Positions 1 through 10,814 are shown, counted from the first letter of the stretch. The stretch is DNA of 64,000 nucleotides from Seison nebaliae (GCA_023231475.1 JALJEE010002959.1:1-64000), one strand, 5' to 3'. Translations and numbers: made by a program. The notes: a model not told the origin generated them from the letters alone.

Positions 1-174
1 ATAATATAACGTTGGCTGATGTTAATATCTACATAAGATTTGGTAGACCATGTCTCCTGAATGCAGATGATGTTAAATGTTTCGATATCTTTTAAGTTCA
101 ATGATCGTAGGTTGCCGTTTATGTTGAGTGAGATTAGTTTGAGATTAGTTGTAGATACAAACCTCTTAAGTTTA
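1..174 (-). mobile_element. LINE (non-LTR retrotransposon) endonuclease N-terminus, cut by the window edge
   Basis: Read on the minus strand, an open frame starts after a TAA near 175 and runs off the left edge. It encodes a stretch of the form LKLISLNINGNLRS, then about 15 residues on, IICIQETW. The Asn-rich first strand and the QETW motif are the hallmark of the APE-type endonuclease at the start of LINE ORF2, where the Glu is a metal-binding catalytic residue. Only this first part is visible, so intactness beyond the edge is unknown. It would cut target DNA for reverse transcription if whole. Confidence 0.75.
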
Positions 175-650
175 AAAAGCTTGTTTTAAGTAAAAAACAA
201 TAAAAACCTATAGTTCTTATATTGCGAAAATGCGGAATATGATATATAATCAATAAAAAAAATTTATTCCAACGTAGTTCAGAAATCAAATAAATTTTAT
301 TCTGCACTATGGAAAGAAGGTTTTTTTTATTACATATAGATTAAAAACTGAATCTTATCATCTATTATTGAACGAAATTAAGTAAAAAAAGATTAATATA
401 TTCTCTATTAATTATAAGAAAAATTTATTCAGAAAATATTCAGATAAGCGATATAATTGACAAATAATAATTAGAAATTAATAATTCAATTTGATGACTA
501 TAAAAGGAGAAGAAAATTAGAATATTGTGAATTTTAATTTTGCGCGTTAGTGAGAACGTTAAATTTTATTCAATTTTGCATTTCTAATTATCTTTCCTTT
601 TAGAAAAAGAACGAACATCTTTCACTAACGTGCTATTCGCCTTGATGGGT
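175..650. other. AT-rich spacer, nothing recognised
   Basis: Very AT-rich DNA between the LINE fragment and the GC-richer ORF. No gene, RNA or clear repeat is seen. Confidence 0.5.
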
Positions 651-1094
651 CTAGTTGAAGCGGTTGTGCCCATTACCTCTTGGCGACACTTGGGTGTTCT
701 GATGGGCAGGTGTCATCCAATATGGTAAAGAAACGTTCTCAATGGTAACCATTGAGCGGTTATCGAGAACTATTTCTGAACCTATTGTCCAGGTATATCT
801 ATGATATACTTGGGACTCAGTCTCCTCCAAAAACAAACGGCTGAGTTGATCGACATCTGGTGGCAACATCCACCCAGTGGGCGGGGTAATTGGAGCCTCC
901 GCATGACCTATCAAGGGCAAAATTTGTAATAACCGGTTCGGTCTCTCATCTTCTGGGCTGAGGGAATAAGTCCACGGCCCGAAGAGACCGGACCGGAATG
1001 GAAGAAAGAAATGGAAAAAAGTTAAAATTTCATTATTATTGAAGGATAAACTAATAAACCTTTTTCTTTCGAAGGAAATGGAAAATTCGATCAA
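651..1094 (-). other. Unidentified ORF in a GC-richer island
   Basis: A 147-codon minus-strand frame. Its first 35 or so codons lie in ordinary AT-rich DNA and are probably not real. From about position 1000 down to 651 the base composition is clearly richer in G and C than the flanks. The peptide there is proline-rich and well mixed, with short stretches such as GPWTYSLSPEDERPNR and APITPPTGWMLPPD. That looks like a genuine protein fragment rather than chance reading of AT-rich DNA. I do not recognise the family. It sits among transposon debris, so it may be a fragment of an element or another insertion, or a lone exon. No start context, membrane segment or catalytic motif can be seen. Confidence 0.3.
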
Positions 1095-1544
1095 AATACT
1101 CAGTTTAATTCTCTGTTCAAAATCTTTATTTCATTTCATAATTTTTAAATAAAATTTTATCATAAATTTTTTCTTATATTGAATCTGTTTGTTCTAAAAA
1201 TCTAATGTTTGTAAGTTATTAGAAAGATGTAACATTTTAAATCAATCAATCGAAATCTTCTGATATTTCTCTTCGAACCATTTATAGGAATATGAAAAAA
1301 TTAGTTAAAATGAATATATTATGTTTTATTATTATGTATATTTTTTGGGTAAGACAATTCGACGATAAGAAGAAAAGTTCAGTTACGAGTAAGGTTTTCA
1401 TTGTTACAAATATTGTTCGCTTTAATTGAACATTAAGTTATCCATCACTTACTGTTGTGATTTTTATAGACTATTGTGTAATCGTCGTTTCCATGTGTAA
1501 TCATCATAAGTCCTTACTATGGCCGTGCATAATATGGGTTCCAT
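1095..1544. other. AT-rich spacer, nothing recognised
   Basis: No supported gene or repeat. It ends at the first of the tandem hairpin units. Confidence 0.5.
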
Positions 1545-1778
1545 GTGATTTCGTCACCCTATGTTTTTTAAGTGAAAATCGGTGATTTGGTCACCGTTTT
1601 TAGAGTATTTCGGTGATTTCGTCACCCTGGAAAAATTTTTGAACCTAAATTTTGCGTATTTTTGATTAAACGGTGATTTCGTCACCATTTTTAGAGTATT
1701 TCGGTGATTTCGTCACCGTTTTTAGAGTATTCGGTGATTTCGTCACCCATTTAGCTGTATTTCGGTGATTTCGTCACT
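1545..1778. repeat. Seven short hairpin units GGTGATTTCGTCACC in irregular tandem
   Basis: The interrupted palindrome GGTGA-TTTCG-TCACC recurs at about 1545, 1580, 1611, 1671, 1702, 1732 and 1763. The second copy has TTTGG as loop, and the first and last have lost a stem base. Several copies share the spacer TTTTTAGAGTATT, giving a local period near 30. Each unit can form a 5-bp stem on either strand. The array lies about 200 bp before the transposase fragment and could be the subterminal repeats of that element, but this is inference. Confidence 0.85.
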
Positions 1779-1974
1779 AATTAATAAAACATTTTTTATA
1801 ATTTGCTTAATGTTTATGGAAATAAATATAATAAAATGATTTTAATTATCAATGGAAACTTTGTTTTATTATTGAAGATACAATAAGAGTAATTGTTGTT
1901 TAATTGCATAATTGTATTATTTTAATGTTAAGTACTTCTATTTACGTTTAACCAAAAATAATATAACCTAATAT

Positions 1975-2359
1975 TTATCAAAACTTTGTTGATTATGTTG
2001 AATACGAAACATCTAGTAAAAGAATTGTACCAGGATTATTTCCGATAGAATTGTGGAACAATTATCACCGGACGATTTGTGGAATGGGACGAACAAATAA
2101 TTTATCTGAAAGTTTCAATTCGCGAATTAGAAATGAAACAATTAGTCACCCAAGTTTGGGAAAATTAATTACTGTAATTGAGAATGTTCATCAAGATAAT
2201 AAAATAATAATGCAAATGAAAAGAATTGGGGAAAAACCTCAGAAAAAGAGGAAAGAGATTGAGAAAGAAGAAAAGCTGAAAGAATTAATTTCGACATATT
2301 CCAAAAATGAAATAATATCATTTTTGAATGGAATAGAAACTATAGTTTGTATACGATAA
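1975..2359 (+). mobile_element. MULE-type transposase C-terminal fragment
   Basis: An open frame encodes a peptide with FPIELWNNYHRT, then GMGRTNNLSESFNSRI. The W-N-x-Y followed by R-T-N-N and an aromatic/arginine stretch is the usual end of MULE-like transposases, often linked to FLYWCH domains in arthropods and nematodes. About 65 residues of Lys/Glu-rich helix follow, to the stop at 2359. The catalytic DDE region would lie upstream, but the preceding DNA is AT-rich with no open frame, so this is a truncated remnant. The apparent start at 2051 is a TTG. The frame is open upstream to about 1975. Confidence 0.65.
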
Positions 2360-2481
2360 TAAATTCACGTCAGTTTCATAGTTTTTTATATTTTTTCAAT
2401 TTAGTTCTTCTAATTTTTTCACCACAATAATTTTCACCATTTTTTATAAATGTTTAAAAAATTTTCCTCAAAATTGATTTT

Positions 2482-2719
2482 GGGGCGTGCGTAGCGCAGT
2501 GGTCTACACACGTTCCACGCATATTTGCGAAATAACGTACCCTGCAGCTCGATAGAGTCATATTGGGGCGTGCGTAACACAGTGGTTTATGCACGTTCCC
2601 AGCGCCACAACGATGGGACATACGTCTCACGCTACATAGAGATCTCCTACCACTGACCGTAGAGGAGATCGATCAGAAAATTTATCTCGACGGGAATTTC
2701 ACTTAAAAAAAAAAAAAAA
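2482..2719 (+). mobile_element. Dimeric tRNA-derived SINE with poly(A) tail
   Basis: The sequence starts GGGGCGTGCGTAGCGCAG, which contains a good RNA polymerase III A box (TAGCGCAGTGGT). A second, diverged copy starts at 2565 (GGGGCGTGCGTAACACAG), 83 bases on. A weak B-box-like GCTCGATAG lies near 2547 in the first unit. The element ends in an uninterrupted run of 16 A at 2704-2719. The tRNA-like head, partly repeated body and A tail are the signature of a SINE copied by a LINE. No flanking target duplication was confirmed. Confidence 0.7.
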
Positions 2720-2724
2720 TGACG

Positions 2725-2845
2725 TACCTCCCCACTTCATACCTTCTTCCCTTGTACCTTCCCACTTCGTACCTTATCATTTCGTACCTTCTCACTTCGT
2801 ACTAAAATTCCGACATACCTTCTTGAATTCGTACCTTCTTACTGG
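2725..2845. repeat. Degenerate ~15-bp tandem repeat (CACTTCGTACCTTCT)
   Basis: Immediately after the SINE tail, variants of CACTTCGTACCTTCT recur about seven times with small insertions and substitutions. No coding frame. Confidence 0.7.
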
Positions 2846-3612
2846 CGCTCATTTTCGATATAACTTCGAGATTTACGAGATGAAATCGACATTGGAAGAA
2901 AGCTTATCACTGATAACGTGTACAGTGAGTTATTTTATGTTTTATGTGTTCTCTTTAACTTTTCACGAGTAGTTGTACACGTTGCGTTAGACATGTAGAT
3001 ACACGTGTAAGTTTATGATTTGTATATAGTGCATTAAAAATGTAGGAAAATATATTTGAGATAGATTGTCCAATTAATTATTGACACGTTGCATAAGGGT
3101 TTATTCATCGATTATAAATAGAATGTAATCTGGTTTTATATTTTAATGAATATTTTTACAAAATATTTCAAATTGAAACAATTTTCAATGATGAGAATTA
3201 CTGATTCGAGTCATCCGTCTTTCGATACTCGGATCAGTATTCTTTGTATGAAAGAATAAACGAAGTTCTTTTCATGACATGAAAATTAGTCGGATGTTTT
3301 GACAATTATGTCAATGAAGAAATCATATTAATATTAAGTTCGTTCACAATTCCTCCATTCGACAACAATATTGCATTTGGATTATTGTGGATTATCCAAA
3401 TATGGACTTATCATTATTAACGGAAATTATCCGTGATATTTATCACATGTGCAAGACAGATCGAGAAAAAACATTTATTTCATTTCTAAAACTATTTAAA
3501 TTGCTTATTTCTTTCTAAAATAAAAATTCCCACATTGCTTTGTAATTTTAAATTTCTTTTAACAATATAATTTTTTTCTAATTTCATTCGTCAATAAAAC
3601 CAAAAAAGTGAA
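2846..3612. other. Non-coding spacer with small palindromes
   Basis: No gene seen. Near 3201-3240 an 11-bp stem (CTGATTCGAGT with ACTCGGATCAG, one mismatch) encloses a 15-base loop. At about 3271 TTTTCATG-A-CATGAAAA is a perfect palindrome. Their role is unknown. Confidence 0.4.
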
Positions 3613-3683
3613 CTCCGTGAAGGGGAATTGAATTCGGTCTCTCGCGTGACAGGCGGCGATACTCACCACTACACTATCGCGGA
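3613..3683 (-). pseudogene. tRNA-Asp(GTC)-like sequence, degenerate
   Basis: The minus strand reads TCCGCGATAGTGTAGTGG at the 5' side, contains the anticodon loop CTGTCAC with GTC, and ends CACGGAG. This follows the universal tRNA-Asp pattern closely. Two pairs at the top of the anticodon stem are mismatched, one base is missing from the T arm, whose stem no longer pairs, and the acceptor stem has a C-A mismatch. It is more likely a pseudogene or a SINE head than a working tRNA. No T-run terminator close behind the 3' end was noted. Confidence 0.7.
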
Positions 3684-3962
3684 TATGAACATTTTCACTG
3701 GAACATTAAATTATTTAAATTTTATTTTGCAATTTAAGTTAATTCCATTTTGGGCAATTTTTAAGAAATGGAAATAAAGAAATAATTCATATTGGAAATA
3801 ATGACAATTGTCGTTAATATGGATACTGTTCCAAGACTTGAGGAGAATTTAAATTCTATTCCAGATTACATAGTCCAAATTACGGAATTTCCCGGTTACT
3901 TTTAGAATTCCTAACAGTCTATTAATGGAATTCAGGCATCTATCTCATTTTCCATACAATCC

Positions 3963-4333
3963 ATGAATTCTATGGATAGAGTATACAATCGGTACTGCCG
4001 CATCTTACTCGGATGTAAACGTCCCTTTAATCGAGCATTTATGTTCTGTCAATCGTTTCCGATATTAACATATCTTCTTTTCCTCACCCGACATATGCAG
4101 AGTGTGAACAATTCAACAGTCCTGCAAAATATTTCTGTCAATATTATGCTTTATTATATCTCACCTCTATGGAAGATTGGGAAGCTTTAGTTAACAATTT
4201 TAGTCTCGAATCATTTATTCCTATTCATCTGAGGGATGAGTTGTCTCGTGGTCGTGAGTTTATTTCCAGCAACAATTATTCTTCTCTTATTGATTTTCTT
4301 TACGCTTTACCCTATGGGGATTCCGCGTCTTAA
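3963..4333 (+). mobile_element. Decayed LINE 3' end (post-reverse-transcriptase tail)
   Basis: The first frame (3963-4190) contains YNRYCRILLGCKRPFNRAFM, the Y-N-x-x-x-R-x-L-x-G-x-x-R pattern found after the reverse transcriptase domain of many non-LTR elements. A second frame, overlapping it by a frameshift, continues with MEDWEALVNNFSLESFIP and ends in a stop near 4333, followed by an A-rich stretch. Two frames covering one protein point to decay. Whether it is the same family as the endonuclease fragment at 1-174 cannot be told. Family assignment is by eye and moderate at best. Confidence 0.4.
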
Positions 4334-4525
4334 TAAAAAAAAATACACATGAAGAATAATTAAATAAATTATTAATTGAATAAATAAATTTAAAATTTCA
4401 TTTCAAATTGTAACCAATCAACAATAGTAAATAAGACAATATAATCATCCAACTATAATTTTTAATCTATTAACTGTTCCATCACAATCGCTAATTCGTT
4501 TCGTTGGATTGACGACACTTCGAAT

Positions 4526-6306
4526 TTATGATGCGGGACCATTTGCTCCCTGAAAGATTCGTACATAAGACGGTCCTAACGAAGAGTTTGATGAGACGTT
4601 ACCTAAATTGCATAATTCGTAAACATAAGCTCGAATTCGATCTTCCCATGAGAGCAATTGACTCCATCCTGTCATTTCAGTTAGTACATGAACTAGTTTT
4701 GTACTCTTCGACATTCTTTCAACTTTTCCCGACGAATAACGTTCTATCAATTTTTTGGATTTCTTAAAAAATTTAGATTCATATATACTGAAAAGTTGGT
4801 AGATTATTGATAATTCGGATATACCCTTATCCTCAATAAACGTTGGCCATGTCTTTCCGACTCTTGTCACATTCTTGAGTTGATTATTTAAATATTCGCC
4901 ACATTCCACCCATTCTTTTGTTGCCATTGTTTGGGCCAGAGCGCCGATATGTTCGAAAGTTTGTGATTGATTTCGAACTTCTTCGAAATCTGTCTGCAAT
5001 TTTTCGATTTCTGCATCAGTCATCGCTTGGGATTTGAAGGATGTTGTGGTGAGAGATGCCTCGCCTTCGTTTGACGTGTTCGGACTGACCGTATGTTCAT
5101 GAGGATAATTTGAAGAGGCTTTGAAACGAAACGTCGATTCAACAGATGTCTCAATTAGTGGTTCGGTTGTACTACAAATGAAACTCGGTAAACTTTCGGC
5201 GTCCTCATCCGAATCTTCCGTCTTCAATGGATTACCAATATTCTTGTGCATTTTTGGTGGTTTGTCACTTTCATCCTCTACATTCGCTTCAGTTTCATCG
5301 TTCGAGTGTTCTTTGTAATAATAATTGTGTTTAACCGATTTGAATTCGGTTAATTGTTTGGGATCATTCGGAGGTTTTTTTCGTGTTCGGATCTGATTCT
5401 CGTACTCATTTAAATATTTTCGAAGGATCAGTGTCCGATCACTTTCCTCCGAAATGTTGATGGAATATCCATTTATTTGATCCTGCTGTTCTCCGTCAAT
5501 GATTGATGATTTATTCGAAAGGGTAAAAAGGTTGTCATGGTCTTCATCGGAAATTTCATTCCTCAACCCATTTCCATTCGAGTTTGTTTCAATAAATTCG
5601 GCCAGTTCCGATTTAGGTACCAGAATACTCAGTTCCTCCGTTTTCTTATATTTCTCTGGCTCATCTGCTGTAACATCGACCGTTATTGTGGAATCATCTA
5701 AACTTGTGTCACTTGTGCAAGGACTCAGCGAACTGGGAGAAGAATTTTTTTCCTAAAAGAAAAATTTTATAAACTTCAAAATTAATCAAATTTTAACAAA
5801 TTCCGTAATTTGAAAATGATCAATTTCTTTTTCTTCTTCATCAATATCATCCAATCTTTCTTTCTTCGATCCATCCTTCCTCCTCTTCAACTTAGAACAT
5901 GTTGTTGTTAACTGTGAGAGAAATTATTAGATTTCCATAAAGACCTTCCATAATGATTAACAGTGTTAGATTCATTGTCAGTAGTTTCATCATCCGACAC
6001 ATCCTCGAAGTACATTTGTGCCACGTCGGCGAATTTCATGCCATTTCCCGAATTGTACTGTTCCGTCAACTTTTCATTCGATGAATTCGCATCATTGTCG
6101 GATACTAAAATGATTGTTCACAAATTTTATGAATTTAATTTATTTGTTCAAATAAAAAAATAACTGTTGTCATCCTTATGGACTAGGATCAGTGGAACTT
6201 TAGCTTTAGTACTCGTTTCACTATCGTCATTGTTTGGCATGACTAACTTTGCATTTCGATAAAGTTGATCAGCATTTTCGGTTCGTTCTTCAATGGTTCG
6301 TTTCAT
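4526..6306 (-). CDS. Unknown acidic protein, four exons, about 541 aa
   Basis: ATG at 6306. Proposed exons are 6306-6165, 6104-5962, 5911-5798 and 5752-4526. The three short introns have GT donors and T-rich AG acceptors, phases 1, 0 and 0, and the lengths close exactly (1626 nt). The first 380 residues are low-complexity and rich in Asp, Glu, Ser and Lys, with a basic KLKRRKDGSKKE patch that could be a nuclear signal. The last 150 residues, starting near LQTDFEEVRNQSQTFEHIG and ending GANGPAS, are predicted mostly helical and look like the folded part. I do not recognise the family. It diverges from MGME1 across about 590 bp, so the two may share a promoter region. Possible nuclear or chromatin-linked role is inference only. 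Confidence 0.7.
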
Positions 6307-6891
6307 GGTTCGTGTGATTTGTAATAGAATTATGTTCGATTTCGAATTAAAGAATATCTAATAACGACAAATGACAGTATTATATTAATGAAAAGGAAGT
6401 TAAGAAGGAAGATTAAAAATGGTGGAAAAGAATTTTAAAAAATATAATGAATGTAAAAGTGCAAGAAATTCGAGATACTTATAGAAGGTCAACTAGAACG
6501 TTTATGCCACGTAAGTATAAGCGTGCATAAAATTCAACTTTAAAGATTATACCTACATATTAAGGGATGGAAGAGAGTAGAATATTTCAATATATCTTCG
6601 TTTCAAAACTGTATGTATGTGCATGAACTCATGAGATTATTGGATAGTTAGAGATAGATTGAAAAACACACTTCACTATTGGAAATGGTCCATAGAAACG
6701 TTGCATGACGTGTATGTCAAGCTTAAGTTGTACGAGATAGTTAACATGACATAAGCACTAATGAATTAAATTTTGAATTATTGCCAAAAAGGAAAAAAGT
6801 TGTAACTTTTAAAAATAAAAATATTTTTTTTCCAAATTTCTTCTTTTTTGAAAATGGAGCTGACATTTGGAAAACTGATTTTAATTCGACG

Positions 6892-8586
6892 ATGCCCTTG
6901 AACAAGTCGGAGCTTGCGAAGTATATTCGATTCCAGAAAGACACGTTCGACATTTTCGGTCACACGAAAAAGAAGAAATTTGTAAGAAATGAAGAAACTG
7001 TTCCAGTTCCATCACCACGACCGCCTACATTGTCAGAAGCTCCTCAAATTATCTCGTCAAAACGGAATGTTTTCATTGAGGATACGAAGATTTTAATGAA
7101 AAGTTTCAATCAATTCAAATCGAATGAGTGGAAACCATCGGAAAAACCTGAAAATGGAATTGCAGTTCCATTGAAAGAAGTTCAAGAGGAAAAAGATAAA
7201 TTGGTGAATGAAGATGATTTATGTGACGATCGTTTAAAAATGAAAGATTTGGGAAGATTAATGGAATCGATACGGATCGATAATCAGTTCGCTCGTTTTC
7301 CGAATTCGATAAGTGAAATTGGAAATATTCTACAGATAAATGTTTTTTTATTTTATTATATTTCTTCAAAGATTCTTCCAGGAGATTGCCCTTCCGAGTG
7401 TAACGGAGATTTTAAAAATGACAACACCAAAGAAGAATGAAGAGATTTTGAAGAAATGGAAAGAAAAGAAAATTAGGGAATTAGGTAGTATGGATGAATT
7501 CGAGAGAATGAGTAAACGTTAGTAAAGAATTAATAAATAAGAAAGAAATGTTAAATGAATTTCATCTTTTCTCATCATTTAGATACATTGTCTAATGGGA
7601 AAGAATTGCATTATATGATTACCAGATTCTTCGCTCATCGTCGTTTGATGGGGAAGAGCGAGAAAAACGTTAAGAAATTATTCAATGACTGTCTCCTACA
7701 ACTCAACATAAATAATCGATTAGCATGGAATAGTCTACGAAGTCTTCTTCTTTCCGGTTCTTATAATGATCGTCGCGATGCTGATTATCTGGTATCGCCT
7801 TATACAATCGGTGAATCAACATTCAGCGAAATACAAATTCAACATCCATTTCTTGGTTATCGTTGCGTCATTGATCATTTAAGTCGAGTAAAGTTAATTT
7901 TCAATAAGTTCTTTCAATCCTTTAATTTTCGACAAAAAATTTATTTTTCAATTTAATTCTTTGACACAATTTTTCTAAAGTTTTTCTTCTAAAAATTTAT
8001 ATCAACTTTTTTATTTAGAAAAGTAATATCAAGTTTTTTTGTTTAAAAAATTTTTGTCAAGTTTTTTTGTTTAAAAAATTTTTGTCAAGTTTTATTTAAA
8101 AAAAAAATTTCTATCGTTAAATTTCTTAAATCTTCTTAAATTCTTAGTGACAAATTATCGATAATTGATTGGAAGAGAAGTGATCGATTGAAATATTCGT
8201 ATGGTGACGCTTATGATTATCCTCTTCAATTAGCTGCTTATGGTGGTGCACTGAAACATTCGTTGTTATGTTATGAAAATGAAGAGAACAGAAATCAATC
8301 AAGATTTTACGATTCGTTGTCGATCGATATGTTGAAAGGAAGTGATGATTCCATCACGTTTAAATCAGTTAAATCATCTTCTTTTTACTCAATGAACGAT
8401 TTGCTTTCTATTTAAAATTAATGTTATGTGAATTTGTAGGTGAATAATTGTTATTTGATTTATGCGTACAATTTGGAAAACGAAGCTACAGTACTCCATA
8501 TGAATCCACAATTATTAACTTATTATTGGCAACTCTTCCTCCGACGCTATCTCCAATATTTCCGAAATAAACTCATTTTCAATTAA
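6892..8586 (+). CDS. MGME1: Mitochondrial genome maintenance exonuclease 1, five exons, about 418 aa
   Basis: Proposed exons are 6892-7341, 7382-7511, 7583-7892, 8148-8367 and 8440-8586, with consistent phases throughout. The conserved core starts at EIALPSVTEILKM (human LPSVTKVL), then LSNGKELH. The PD-(D/E)XK nuclease centre is seen as YRCVIDHLS followed by LSIIDWKRSDRLK (the D-x-K pair), then YDYPLQLAAYGGAL and a final NNCYLIYAYN strand. MGME1 is a metal-dependent exonuclease that trims single-stranded flaps and ends during mitochondrial DNA replication. The first 150 residues are variable and basic, as expected of a mitochondrial leader plus linker. The start is the first in-frame ATG. 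A TTG-led extension to about 6742 is open, so an upstream exon is possible. The first donor (AAT then GTTTTTTTA) is the least certain junction. Confidence 0.85.
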
Positions 8587-8701
8587 TCTCATTTTAATAT
8601 TATTCTTTACATATCACAGAATCGTTTTCATGTTTGTGTGTATAGGAGAAGAAGAAAATGAATAAAATCCTTCAAATCAAATTGAACAATTTGAGACGGA
8701 C

Positions 8702-9109
8702 GTGGCCAATATTGAAACAAAAAAGTTGTCTTTCTCATTTCTCCGTTATCCTAAAAATGTTTCTACTAATCATAAAGAATTCGATTATAGTCACATATTA
8801 TTTCGACAAATTGATGCGTATGATGAAGATTTGAAGAAGGTGACGATCAGTCAGGAGAAGATTGACGACATTCAACAATTCATTCAATATGCCAATCGAA
8901 TTCGTTTGAATAAAGCGAAGTTAGGTATTAGATATATATGAGATAATATGAGAGGATCTTCATCAATTTTTCATCGTTAATAATTTTTTAAATTTAGAGA
9001 TGATCATCTCACAATGTACAAACATGGAGCGACTGGATTGAGTTTGGAGAAATTGAGGCAGATTTGTTCGAAAGAAGCGTTCGATTTGTTGAGTTCGAAG
9101 AAGAAATAA
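8702..9109 (+). CDS. Unknown small protein, 3' two exons
   Basis: Two exons join in phase: one open from about 8665 and ending at 8924, then 8998-9109. The peptide is hydrophilic and probably helical, with DEDLKKVTISQEKIDDIQQF and a tail DDHLTMYKHGATGLSLEKLR ending LLSSKKK. Codon use and splice pattern match the neighbouring genes. No ATG occurs in frame, and a TAA lies just upstream near 8660. So either a short 5' exon is missed or the frame is broken at the start. The 8702 position is a GTG used only as a marker. It lies 78 bp from MGME1's stop and converges on PIG-S. Family not recognised. Confidence 0.5.
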
Positions 9110-9184
9110 AAATTAAATTGTCTCCTTCATTTATTGGTTGTATAAAAATAGTTGTATATGAAAAGAAAAAATTAATTTTCAAAT

Positions 9185-10814
9185 TTACCACAATTCATTT
9201 TTCTTCCATTTGTGGAAGAGATCGGAGAGACTGGTAAGAATTGGAACGGATACGGGAAGGAAAAGTGGAACATAAATTGCAAATTTCTGATCTTCTGGAA
9301 AGTAGAGACATTCCAATAAAGACGGATCATAAAAGGCAGTTTCTGGAAAGAAGAAATATTTTATGAAAAATAAATTCATGATAAAACCTGATAATTCATA
9401 AGCGAGACAACTCTCGTGATAGACTTGATGGGAAAATTTTCCGTTTCGTATTTGAGTAAGAGCGAAATTGATTTTGTTTAATGAGAGTGAGATTCGTTGT
9501 TCAACTTCGTCTCTGATGACGATGTTGGAGATACGTTGCAATAGTGATGATAATGATTTTAGTGTTTTACTCACCCCGATGATATTATTTAATGTCCGTT
9601 CGATTTGCCATTTCTGTAATTTGATTTCGTTTGGAATAATTTCATTTTCGTCCATCTGTTTATGAATGAAAATGAAAGATTGGAGGAATGAAACGAAAAT
9701 GAACTTCGATTTGGAGATTTTTAAAGAAATTTCTAATTAATACACCTTTATATTTTTCCACGCTGATGGTTTCCGTCTTCTGATTATAGATGATGATATT
9801 GCCCCAATCTTCACTGATTAATTCATTGACAAATTGATTCTTCTTATCCGTTTGGAAGACTAAAGGATAAGAATTGTTTGGCGTTGGAATTAAGATAATG
9901 GAATTGATAGTTTTCTCCAATTTGACATTGGACAAATGTCGATCTAACGAATTGAGAATTGGCGATTGTTGGAGAAGAGGAATGAAATAAAATTCCTTTT
10001 GACTCATCTCCATGACTCGATGAGAAATCGGAATATCCGTCTCATATTTGCTCAAGATTTGTGTGGAGAATGTGACGTTGAAATAATTCGAATATTTTTC
10101 AAAAGTTTTTTTCATAAATTCTAAAAATGAAATGGTAAAATTTTGGAGATGAGATTGAAATACAATTGAACTGTTTATAATTTTATTCATGTCCCATTCA
10201 TAATAAGGAACAATATCACGTTGACCGTGGAAGAAGGAGACGAGAGAAAAGGCCAAATGGAAATTGGGCGAATAGTTGAGTTGATTCGTTTTCTTCCCGA
10301 AGAAATTGTGATGAATTTCCGTTTTTACGAAATGGAAAAATTTCTCGTTGAATTGAGAGGAATGGAAGAAGATTGTATTCGTCTGGAAACCATAACGGAA
10401 ATTCGTTTCTTCATTCGTTCGAATGAGATAAATTGTGAGATCATTTCCATCCGAATGATGAATTTGACGATGGATGTCGTCGAGATGATATTGAGTAATT
10501 GATTTCTCATTCAATTGATCGATTTGTCGATTAGTCAATAAATGATTTTGATTAATTAAAAATGGAGAATGATTTTCATTCAATTTCTTCAAGAATGATT
10601 CGATGGAAATGGATGAATAAATGTTAATGGTGAATTTGGGATGAATATCATCGAAAGATTTTGGCAGTTCTGAAATATTTTCATATGGTAACAATGAACG
10701 ATATACTCTCGTTGTCATCCACCATACCGGTACGCCAACAACTAATACGACGATGGCATAGATGAGAGTTGAGATGTATAATCGTGTAGAGGAGATACCA
10801 TACCTGAATGACAT
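9185..10814 (-). CDS. PIGS: GPI transamidase subunit PIG-S, three exons, about 511 aa
   Basis: Exons are 10814-9705, 9655-9388 and 9342-9185, with introns of 49 and 45 nt, phases 0 and 1, total closing in frame. The N-terminus has a membrane helix (about residues 11-30) followed by VPVWWMTTRVYRSLLPY, matching the family's LPLWWKTTETYRASLPY. Near the C-terminus come LKSLSSLLQRISNIVIRDEV, then ETAFYDPSLLECLYFPEDQK, then FAIYVPLFLPVSVPIL, the second membrane helix. The large middle part is the luminal domain. PIG-S works in the ER membrane complex (with PIG-K, PIG-T, GPAA1, PIG-U) that attaches GPI anchors to proteins. Human PIG-S is 555 aa, so this is near full length. The ATG lies 37 nt after the WDR24 stop on the same strand. 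Confidence 0.93.

Noticed and set aside
1545-1778. Possible CRISPR-like array
   Set aside because: Repeats are 15-bp palindromes with irregular and partly repeated spacers, in a eukaryotic genome, with no cas genes.
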